A stretch of DNA of 64,000 nt from Myoxocephalus aenaeus (taxonomy: Eukaryota > Chordata > Actinopteri > Perciformes > Cottidae), in NCBI GenBank assembly GCA_038501785.1, contig JBAMJR010000098.1, positions 82,824 through 146,823 of the forward strand, written 5' to 3'. This document shows, piece by piece, positions 1 through 12,000 of the stretch. How positions within the stretch are numbered: the stretch's first letter is position 1; every line of letters begins with the position of its first letter. The notes below the pieces were generated by a model that did no database searches, was not told where the DNA came from, and worked only from the letters and a program-made list of their open reading frames with translations. A program made the translations under genes and the position numbers.

Positions 1-3000
1 GCCTCGTTCTCAATCAGCACAGCTGAACTTGTGGGGGACCTCCAACTCCGTGTAAGTAGGAAGAAGCTGCAAGGTGCCGCCAAGTGAAAAGTAGCCATAT
101 TGGATCGTTTACAGTGGGAGGCAAAGTCCCGCCCCTTTCAGTGTCAGCCATGGGACATCATTTTGTGAATTGAAATGATAATTTTTCTCTTCAAGAAATT
201 CTCAGTTGGTCGTCCGGTAATTGGTTACAAAAGAAAAAATACATGTCGACAACCATAATCCAAGAATCGGATCGCTAAACTCAAGGCTTCAAAACATCAC
301 TCCACAAACCAACGGGGGACGTCACCATGACTTACAACCCTTTTTGACGTGTCGTCTTTCTATTTACACATTTTAACCGTCATCTCCTTCAAAGGTTTTA
401 CGACAACATGAAAATCTCTTGAAGAAATCTTTTTTTTTCAAAAGAAATAAGGCCCCATGGTGGTGAAACCTGAACATTCACTTTAACTGTAAAAACCTTC
501 TTCCACCTCCATGAGCTCCTTTATAGAGTTTCGTTTCTGCTCTTCAGGTGAGCAACTTGCCCAAATACGGCTACCCCGGTTACAGAACACCGTACTATGA
601 GGCTGCAGAGCACAGGGTGTCGTTGTCCCGACCTTCAACTCCACACACTAAAACGGTCAGCTTCCTGGAGGTGAAGAAGAAGAATAACCCACTTCCATGT
701 GACAAAGAAGAAGTCTTCAGCATCCAATACACGGTGGTAGGAGAAGCCCACGGCTCTGTGGACGTGATGTATCTGGTGAGTGAAGTCTCTCCAACCGGGT
801 CTCTAATACTGCGTTCACACCAAACGCAGCGCAAATTTGCGAAAAAGCGTTTTTTTCTGGCGGGCGGCGCGAATGACGCGTTTGACGCGGCCCGAATTCA
901 CGCAAGTTGAAATTTTCCAACCCCGGCGAAAGAAATCGCGTGACGCAAAGTTGCGTCAGCCAATCAGCGTTGAGAAGCTCCGGCCATCATCACCGCCATC
1001 CTGCCGTTGCTGAATCAAACTGTTGCTGATCCGCCTGAAGTAGCGCTGGTAGCGGCCGTCATTCAGACACTGTTGTGGGACTACAGATAATATTATGAAC
1101 CCAGACACCATGGAGTTTGATGTTCCCACGTATGTGGAGTTTACACAACAAGTATAAAGCAGAACTAGTGGTTATTTCCATGGTGGATAAAGGAAACGGT
1201 ATCTGTTTTACGGAGATAAGCCAGGCGCAGTTCCTGGAGGAGTCGGTGAAATTCACCGAGCTGTATGCGGCTACGGATGGTGTTATGAACCCAGACACGA
1301 GGGCGTTTCATGTTCCGACATTTTTGGGCCTTCCACAACAAGTATAGCGCAGAATTAACGATTATTTATTCCATGGCCTCTTTTCACGGAGAGAAGCAAC
1401 GGAGATAAGCCACGCCCCCTTTAATGCCTTTGGGGTGAACGCAGCATAATGGAGACAACAGAGGAAGATGGTTTTATAATGACTTTTACATCCGGTCACT
1501 GACATCTGGCTTAGAGGAACCCGTTTAGTACCTTCAGATCACGTAAAACGCAAATGTCTCTCGCTAGAGCCAGTGTCCCTTCTGCCGTAGAAACACGGCA
1601 AAGATGACGGACTTTGAAGACGACCCGCTCCCTTTGTAGATATAAAGGGCTTTTTTCTAAGCTAAATGTTAGAAATAATTCTACTCAAGGTCACAAATGA
1701 ACCAGTTACACAGATCCAGTTACTAAGACTTTAGTAAATGCACTGAATAAAACATAACTGGTTCTTAGTTTTAGGTGATTAGACTTTGATTAAAACTCGG
1801 TTATGAATATTGTTTTCCCATTAATCCCCCTACATTTTCCACCATGTTTTTTTCCTTTAACAACACGGTAAATAACTACACATGAGAGCAGCAGACAGCT
1901 GCAATCTGCTGTTGAATGAGGTTTTCTACATCATTCCTTGTTTGCAGGTCTTAACACGTGGAGCCATCGTCATGCAAGGAGTTAAACGGGTCCAAGTGCA
2001 AGAATCCTGTGAGTAAAACGACCTTTAAGTGAGCAAATAGTTCAGTGTTACTGGTGAAGGGAGGCAGGTGAGAGGCGATCGTGGCTCATAGGAGTTGCTT
2101 TGTTGTTTCAGTGAACGAGGGCGAGGTGTCCTTCAAGCTGATGGTGTCTCCCGACATGGCGCCAGACGTCCAGGTCGTGGCGTACGTCGTCCTCCCCAGT
2201 GAGAACGTGGTGGCCAACAGCGCCGACTTCTCCGTCGAGAAGTGCTTCGGTAACAAGGTCAGTGAAGGCATCACCGTGCTCGTCAGCTGTCAAACAACTC
2301 TGAGCTCATTATTAGACTTCAATAACACAAAGAATAAAGAGATTTGTTTTATCAATAAAAATACAATCTTTTAGTTCCTCATCATTTGAATTCTGTTTTT
2401 TTTCTGCAAATGACCACTAAGATGACTACAACAATGTAAAAAGATAACATTTAGAATATTTGACAGTTTACATTGACCTCAGGTGGAAATTAATCCCCGC
2501 AGTTGCCACACCAGTGTTTTACCCTTCAAGAACATTCATGTTGACATTTTAGGAAAAACAAATGAACCGTGATATTTACCGTTCCCGTGGGAAAACAGCT
2601 TTTTTGCAGGCAACGGTGTGACAGGGCGACTGTGGCTCAGTGGTTAGCATGCCTGTTTTTCAATCGGATCGGTGGTTCAAACCCCGGCTCCGCTAGTCCA
2701 TGTCGTTGTGTCCTTGAGCAAGACACTTAACCCTGAATTGCTCCCCGTTGCTGTGTCTACGGTGTATAGAGCAAAAATGTAAGTCGCTTTGGACTAAATG
2801 AAATGTAATGATTGAGTCCTCAGGGTCTCATCCATTTTTTTTTTCTTGAGTAAAATACACTGTGTCACATTGAAAAGATCATAGCTTCTCATTCACGAGT
2901 AGTTATGAATCCCGCTGCTCTCCTTGGTCAGACAGTGCAGCTGGTTGAGAGACAGGTGATTGGTTCAGGTTAGGAACTCAAGTCTTCAGGGTCGGGATCG

Positions 3001-6000
3001 CCCATTGGTCAGAACAAAGGATCCCAACAAATCCGGTTACGGTGCCTCGGCGAGCGCGGACGCCAATCATAGTGCTGGAATGCTGCCAAGGAGAGCAGCG
3101 AGATTCACAACAACGCTAAATGTTGACTCTTCTGTCCCAGGTGTCCCTGGAGTTCTCTCCGTCCTCGGCTGTCCCGGGAGAGGAGGCCATCCTGCAGGTG
3201 ACGGCTCAGCCCGACTCTCTGTGCGGCGTGAGCGCCGTCGACCAGAGCGTCCTCATCAAGGAGCCGGGGAAAACTCTGGACGCAGAGAAGGTAACTGCTG
3301 GAGTCGAACCACAAGAATCCATCTGCATCACTCGACTCGTTGTCCAGCATGCATTTTGAAAATGGAAATAGTTAAGATCACATATGTGACGATGTGAAGA
3401 GTCTGCCCTCAGGATAAAAGCCCTGCTTTGACAAAGAAAGTTCCCCAATTCAGATCTTTCTAGAAGAAAACATGTTGGGTTATAGCTTTGAAATATACCT
3501 TTTCTTTTCAGATATTTGACCTGTTGCCCGTCAAAAAAGCCTCCAACATTCCATACATGGTTCAAGATTCCGTTGAATGTTTGCGTGTGAGGCCGAGAAG
3601 ATACGTCATGCCGTACCCCAACGAGCAGAAAGAGGACGCTCATACCGTTTTCCAGGTATTTCCTGCACAAGTGTGAATGCACACTATCTTTATGTCGTTT
3701 GTTCTCGTATGTTTTGTTGATGCACATTTCAGTGACGCCTGTTTGTTGTTGGATCATCTAGAATGTGGGGATGAAGATGGCAACAAATTTGTTAATCCGA
3801 GTGCCTTCGTGCGTCCAGTACAAAGGAAGACAATACCACCAGGGCCACGGATATGGCGGATATGGCCGTATTTAGTTTTGTTTTCTTGCTCTATGAAGTG
3901 ACATGTTGCTGAATATTTACCAGCATTATAAGGCTTCCTCTTGTTCTGATGGGATATGTTCTGCTTCATTTTCAGGTAGGCATTACATGTATAATTCTGT
4001 TCCTGGAGTAGCCAGAATGGAGACACCTGTAATGATGGAGATTGGTGCTGCAGTTCCATCTAGTTCGTCTGATGATTCACCAATAGAGACAGTCCGTACT
4101 TTCTTCCCTGAGACCTGGATATGGGACCTGGTGGCAGTGGGGTGAGTTTTTGCACCACAGTCCTTCTTTCAGACTTCCTAAACACATGAATGCAATTAAA
4201 TTAAGTTACAGACATTGCCCTTGAGACTGTTTCTTCTTATTCAACCCGATAATGGCTCAAAGAGTTTGTGACGCTGATAAAAATGTGTTAGCTATGCTGC
4301 TTTCACACCAAAAGCGTTGCAAATTTTTCTCGCGAGTAGATTGCATGCAAAGTCAATGCACAAGCGCGAATGACGCGAATGACGCGAATGACGCGAATGA
4401 CGCGAATGACGCTTTGTGAAATATTTCAACCCGGGCGAAAAATTCGCGTGACGCTGAGTTGCGAAAGCCCATCAGCGTTGCGAAGCACCGCCCATCATCA
4501 CTGCCGTCTTGCCGTTGCTGAATCAAACTGCTGCTGGTCCGCCCGAAGTAGCGCTGGAAGCGGCTTCATTCAGACACTCGTCCTGGAGGAGTCGGAGCTG
4601 TGTGTGCCTACGGATAATATTATGAACCCAGAAACGAGGGTGTTTGATGTTGCGATGTTAAAGCATAACTAGTGGTTATTTCAATGGTGGATGGTGGAAA
4701 TGGTAACTGTTTTTACGGAGATAAGCCGCGCCCCCTTTCCTCTACGAAAAAGCGAATGATGCGAATTAAACTCAGGCGAAAAAGCTATGCGAAAATTCCC
4801 ATCATGTGTTAAAGCTGCATTCTCTCTCCTGACCACCAGGGGGAGACTCCTCTGGTTGTATAGAAGTCAATGCTTCATTTGTTAAAGCTGCATTCTCTCT
4901 CACGTTGTTGTTCTTTGACTAATCTGAATCATGTCAGTCTGATGATCAAGTTCACCGAATGCGTCGATCTGCTGTTCCAGAGAATCTGGAGTGAAGGACG
5001 TGTCCCTCACCGTCCCGGACACCATCACCACCTGGGAGACGGAGGTGTTCTGTCTGTCTCCCCAGGGCTTCGGCTTGGCCCCCCGTAAGGAGATCACCGT
5101 CTTCCAGCCCTTCTTCCTGGAGCTCACCCTGCCCTACTCCATCATCCGGGGGGAGCACTTCGAACTGAAGGCGACCGTCTTCAACTACATGACCAGCTGC
5201 ATCATGGTAACCCATGTTTTCACGTGGACTGATGCTAACACGCAGACTGATGCTAACGCGCAGACTGATGCTAACATCGGCGTAACGGCGCCGCCACATC
5301 AGCGACCAAACAAATGAATGTCTGGACTCTGTCAAGTGTACAACGTAGTTTCACGGGCTGCCATTTTTTTTATAATTGTGAGTCGTGCTATTTTATTACA
5401 ATTTTGTTTCCGCAAATGAGGATTCCCTCTTGACCAATCGGTGGTCTGCGGTGTTTTAACTCCACCTCTGTATTGTTAGGGAACTGGGAACCACGGTGAG
5501 CAGGACTCAAAAAGCAGACTCAAAGGCAAGGTAGTCGGGTGTAAAAACAAAGTCTTTACTTAAGGCAGGGTTCGGTACACGTGTAATCAGTCCAGGCAGA
5601 CAGAGGTATCCAGATCGACAGGCAAAACTCCCGGGTGGACAAAAACTGGTCAAAACACAGGAAAGGCACGCTGGGGAAATTGCTGGTAAGCTCGAAGACA
5701 TCAAGAGACGAACTGGCACAGAACAAGGAGTTGACACAGACTAAATACACAGGGGAACGAGGCACAGGTGGAAACAATGCTTTCAACCACACAGGAGGGC
5801 CGAGTCTGAAACGAGAGACAAGGTGAGTGACAACACAACAGAAACAGACAGTGACAACAGAACTACCCAGAAGGTCTGGGCGTAACACGTATTGTCTCAG
5901 ATGTACCAACAACAGTACCAGGTTCTATTTTCAACTTTCACTAATGGAAAACCAAAAAGGAGTTGAGTCGTGTCGAGTCGAGTTGCTATCGGGTAGTAAC

Positions 6001-9000
6001 GACGCTAACGTTTGCTAATTAATTAAATTAACATCAATTTATTTTGTATAGCCCAGAATCACAAATTTGCCTCGGAGGGCTTTACAATCTGTACACATAC
6101 GACATCCCTGTCCCGGGACCTCACATCGGTTCAGGAAAAATATCCCAAATTTTGTTTTAAAACCTTTCACAGGGAAAAAAGGATGAAACCTTTAGGAGAG
6201 CAACAGAGGAGGATCCCTCTCCCCGGATGGACAGAAGCAATAGATGTCATGTGACCAGAATGAATAACGTAACAGAGTTACAACACATTCAATGAATATG
6301 ACAGAAATTATTCATGTAATGAGTAGTAGGCATGGACCACGATCCAGATAACCACGATCCATGTAAACAGAAGGGGCATCAGCAGGGCCCAGGAGGCAGG
6401 GCCGCCATGGCAGGAGATAGGAGGCAGGAGGCAGGAGACAGGACCGGCTCCAGACAGCCACGATCCATGGAAACTTGAGGCGAGAAAGCACACAGGCTCC
6501 CGGGAAGAAGTAGAGTTAGTAATGTGCATTGAAGAGACATGAATTCATCCAGAAGGAGAGAGAGAAGAGGAGAAGAGGAGCTCAGTGTATCCTAAGATGT
6601 TCCCCAGCCGTCTAGCCTATAATTAGCAGAACAGCCGAGCCTGGGAACGCCTCGGGATCCCCCAGAATGAGCTGGAAAGTGTTATTTATTTTGATTTTAC
6701 AACTTTACGAGACAGAACTCGAGAACTTCAAGGATACAATACAAAAGAAACATGGAAATAGAAAACAGGAAAAAAATACATAGACAACCACAACAAATAA
6801 TAAACACATTCACACATCACCAGTCTGACATAAGTACATCTTTGTTATTAGACTTGGTCAGTTTAAGTCAGCATCGGTAACAGTGTTTTTAATCTGGCTG
6901 AGCAAAGTCCAGTTCAGAAGGGTCCACCATGTCTATGATCGGTTTCCATGTCTTGACAAATCCCTTGACATTGTCATGGAGGGTGTGGGTCAACTTTTCC
7001 AGAGGAAGGACTTCCAAAATCCCCTTATACCAATCGTCTGTAGAAGGGGTATCTTTAGAAATCCAGAATTTAAGAATAGTCTTTCGTGTTATATACAAAA
7101 AATCCAATCAGTTTAGCGTGAACCAGTGTTTTTAAATACATTGTTGTGTCTCCTGACCAGGTCACCGTGGCTCCGGTTCCCTCCTTAGAGTACACCCTCA
7201 CCCCCCTCTCCGGTGACCAGTACACTTCCTGTTTGTGCGGCAACCAGCGCCGGACGGTGAGCTGGACGATGGCGCCCTCAGCTTTAGGTGAGCGCCGATC
7301 TCTCATCCACACTGGTGTCAAACGGTACGACCCTTTTCTACCTGGAATAAAAACCTGTTTTTCTTCAGGGGTCGTGAACGTGACGGTGACCGCCGAGGCC
7401 GTGGCGTCCCACGCTTCCTGTGACAACGAGGTGGTGAGCGTGCCGAAGAGAGGTCGCATCGACACGGTCACACAATCTCTCATCGTGAAGGTCGGTACTT
7501 CTAAACAAGACGACTCAGTAAAAGTTCACCCAGCAGGCAGGTGGGAGGTCTCAAATGATTTCTTCCCTCTCAGGCTGAAGGAGTTGAGATGTCAAAGACC
7601 TTCAACTGGCTGCTCTGCCCCAAAGGTCAGTGTGTTCACAGCAAGCATCACATCACTGCTGCAGGTCAGGAGGAGGCGTGTCGACCGCACAACACACATG
7701 TTGCAGGTCGCTCATTTATTTAATATTTAAAGTGACAGTGAGGAACTCTTGTCTGGTCCTGAACCAGTCTCAGTCTAGTCCTGGTCCTCTATAGACCTCA
7801 GTGTAGTCCTGGTCCTCTCTAGACCTCCATCAGTAAACAGACCACCAGAGAGAAGATGGTCTGGTTCTATAGAGTTCTTCTTAAAGCTCCTCATCCTGAG
7901 CCACCGGGGGCCTCCAGCAGAGACCAGTCCACCGTGGACAGACCCAGGAAAGGGGGGCACGGGAGAACCAGAACCAGGACTGAGAGGGGCAGACTGTCAG
8001 ACCCTGCTGCAGTAAAATGAGAGGTTTTCTAAAGGGACCCTGGTGCTCAGAGACACTGACCAGTTTCAGTAAATGATCCGTTAAATCTAAATGACTTCTT
8101 GTTGTCCACAGGAGAGGCTTTGAAGGAGGAAGTCGACATCCAGCTCCCCGAGGACGTGATCGTTGGATCAGCCCGTGCTTCAGTATCAGTCCTGGGTAAA
8201 CTACTGAATACATTATGGTGGAGCTCTGCTGTAAACCAAACAAATCTTTACGCTTTCAAATGACCGTCTGAGATTAAAGGCGAGCAAAGAGAGACTCTCT
8301 TTAGTAGATACTTAAAAACAACCAACTTCTTAATGAAATAGTAGCAAACTAATTCACTAAATGAAATGAAAAGTCATTTTATAATAAGCATCATTCTGGC
8401 CAGATAACAAATTGTATTTACACTTTTTATTATCTGTGTCTTTAGTCAAATCAGGTCAGTTACATGTTCGGTCTTCGTGAGTCGGTGTGTTTTTTTGGTG
8501 CAGGTGACATTCTGGGCCGAGCCCTGAACAACCTGGACGGGCTGCTGCGGATGCCGTACGGATGTGGGGAGCAGAACATGGCGCTCCTCGCCCCCAACAT
8601 CTACATCCTCCAGTACCTGAGGAACACTCGGCAGCTGACCTCAGCCATCAACGACAAGGCCACCAAGTTCCTGACCAGCGGTGCGTCTCCGGTCGCTTTG
8701 CAACAAACATTTAGGACCTTAAATTATGACAAATGTGCCAACACAACAGCTTTTCTTTCCCCCTAACTTCCTGTCATCAAAGCAATCGAGCCCCCAAAAT
8801 GTTTCTCTGTGACGCAGGCTACCAGAGGCAGCTGAACTACAGGCATGGTGATGGCGCTTACAGCACCTTCGGATCCGGAGCGGGGAACACTTGGTGAGAA
8901 CGTTGACGATGGATCAATGAACGTGACGGTGCTTCCTCTCCTCTTGTTTAATGTCTTCTTCCTCCTCAGGCTGACCGCATTCGTGGTGAGATCGTTCACC

Positions 9001-12000
9001 AAAGCCCAGTCCTTCGTCTTCATCGACCCCAAGACGATCGAAGGGTCGGTGGTTTGGCTGAAAAATAAACAGCAGAAGAACGGCTGTTTTGAAAAGTCAG
9101 GAAAGCTTTTCAACAACAGGATGAAGGTAACTGAAGTCCTGGAGGAGTTTGTGTGGAAGTGACTGAGGATCACTGAAGATGCTGAAACATCTCAGTCGTA
9201 ACTTTAAACATGAGATCATTGTTCCTCATGATCAGAGATCAGGGACTAGAGAAACATCCTTGATTTCCTGATCACATGTTCTACTGGATACTGGAGGAGA
9301 AACCTTTATTTACTCTGTGATGTTAACGTTAATCCGTTACTCCACGAGTTATCCGCAGTGATCAGAGTGATCTGAGCGTCTGCTTCCTGTTTCCTCTCTC
9401 AGGGCGGCGTGTCTGACGAGGTGACGCTCAGCGCGTACATCACTGCTGCCTTCCTGGAGATGAACACCTCCGTAGACGTGAGTAGAAACCATAATATCAT
9501 AACTTCAGGTCAGAAGTTTCCTCACAATGATTTTATACAAACCAAGAACTTTACACGCCAAGAAGGAAACATGAAGTTATGTTGTTTAACTAGGGTGACC
9601 AGACGTCCTCTTTTTCCCGGACATGTCCTCTTTTCGAGACCTAAAAAAAGCGTCCGGCAGGGATTCCAAAAACGTCCGGGATTTTGCTTCGTCCAGGAAA
9701 ATAGTTATTACCCCCTTACAAGTCTCCCTCACGTTCCACCTTCTTGCGCAAGCTCTGACTGTAGAGGGAACTGTCATTGGTCGACCGATCTCAAAGTAAA
9801 TGTAAGTTCACGGCATGCTATACACTACTACTAATACTACTACCCCCCCCCCCCCCCCCACCCCCCCCCCCCCCACCCCCCCCCCCCGCGACGAAGTGTT
9901 TATAAGTTGGTTGATTCAACAAAACGTACACGGACCCAAGATGGCGCCGACGATGGCTGCCTCGGTATGCAGGTGCTCATTGTTGTTTGTTCTTTTTGTC
10001 TTAAATGCTGCTTTCTGCTGCGATTCCCGGTGCTCTTTCACCAGAGATGAGCTCATGAACATCAGGGTAACAACCCCAGCGGACTTATTTCCAACTTTTT
10101 TAACCTCTGTGGAATTACTGGACATTCTTGTGAAAGGTGCGCTCACCTTGGCTCACGCAGTGAGACGCCGTAGGAGAGGGAAACGTGCTGGCGCGCTGGT
10201 GCGTCTCCGTAAACGGGGATCCCGTACAGCGCTGCCGGGCATATTTCTCTCCAACGTCCGCTCATTGTGCAACAAACTGGACGAACTTCAGCTCCTTGTT
10301 GGGAGGGACAGAGACTTTTCTTCTTCCTCCGTTTTGTGCTTCACGGAGACCTGGCTCTGTGGATCGATACCGGACTCCGCGTTCCAGCTGGCCGGCTTCC
10401 AGCTGTTCAGAGCGGACCGCGACACGGAGCTCTCCGGCAAAACGAAGGGTGGAGGAATCTGCTTCTACCTCAACAACGGCTGGTGTAACGACGTAACAGT
10501 GATTCTACAGTACTGTTCGCCGGACCTGGAATCCCTCATCATCCACTGCAAACCCTTCTACTCCCCACGTGAGTTCGCTTCATTCATCCTGGTCGGTGTT
10601 TACATGGCGCCGCAGGCCAACGCGCAGGACGCACAGCGGACGCTCGCCGAGCAGATACGGTGTGTGGAGCGGACCTACCCGGACTCTTTAGTTATTGTCC
10701 TTGGGGACTTTAACAAAGGTAACCTCAGCCATGAACTCCCTAAATACAGACAGTTTATTAAATGCCCTACTAGAGAGAAGAGCATTCTGGACCACTGCTA
10801 CACCACAATCAGTGGGGCTTATCACGCCGTTCCTCGTGCTGCTCTGGGAAACTCTGACCATGCCATGGTTCACCTGATTCCCTCATACAGGCAGAAACTA
10901 AAGCTCTGCAAACCTGTAGTGAGGAAGTTCAAGAAGTGGACCAGTGAGGCTCTGGAGGATCTTCAGGCGTGCTTGGACTGTACAGACTGGGATGTCTTCA
11001 GGACTGCTACTAACAGTCTGGATGAGTTCACAGAGGCTGTAACTTCATACATCAGCTTCTGTGAGGACAGCTGTGTTCCAACCAGCACCAGGGTGAGTTA
11101 TAACAACGACAAACCCTGGTTCACAGCGGAACTCAGAAAGCTAAGACTGCAAAAGGACCAGGCATTCAGGAGTGGGGACAAGGACTTGTACACAGAGTCA
11201 AAATACAGGTTTAGCAAGGCGGTGAGAGATGCTAAACGACTGTACTCTGAGAAACTGCAACAACAGCTCTCAGCAAGTGACTCTGCTTCTGTCTGGAGAG
11301 GGCTCAGGCAGATCACCAACTACAAGCCAAAAACCCCCCACGCCATGAACGACCTCCGCCTGGCAGACGAGCTGAACGAGTTCTACTGTCGCTTTGAAAG
11401 ACAATGGAGCAGTCCTGACGCCACGCCCCACAGGCCCATCAACCAGCCACAGACCATCATCTCCCCCTCCCCAAGCCCATCGGAGGCTCACGCCTCCCCA
11501 GCGATGACCCTCACTATTCTGGAGAGGGACGTCAACAGGCTCTTCAAAAAGCAGAACCCCCGCAAAGCAGCGGGCCCGGACTCTGTCTCACCCTCCACCC
11601 TGAAGCACTGTGCTGATCAGCTGTCCCCGGTGTTCACTGAGATCTTCAACACCTCCCTGGAGACATGCCACGTGCCAGCCTGCTTCAAGGCCTCCACCAT
11701 CATCCCCGTCCCCAAGAAACCCAGGATCACAGGACTCAATGACTACAGGCCCGTCGCCCTGACCTCTGTGGTCACGAAGTCTTTTGAGCGCCTGGTCCTG
11801 TCCCACCTCAAAACCCTGACTGACCCACTCCTGGACCCTCTGCAGTTCGCCTACAGGGCCAACAGGTCTGTAGACGATGCTGTCAACATGGCCCTCCACT
11901 ACATCCTCCAGCATCTGGACTCCCCAGGAACCTACGCCAGGATCCTGTTCGTGGACTTCAGCTCTGCCTTCAACACCATCATCCCATCTCTGCTGCAGGA

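Noticed and set aside
1117..1347. Small readings with the recurring NPDTRAFHVPTFLGLPQQV-type end
   Set aside because: They recur at 38,638 and 39,269 inside Harbinger-type MITEs; the recurrence is repeat sequence, not a host gene. A link to a transposase N-terminus could not be supported.
2625..2700. tRNA gene
   Set aside because: A and B box similarity but no cloverleaf or terminator; the downstream core and tail show it is a SINE.
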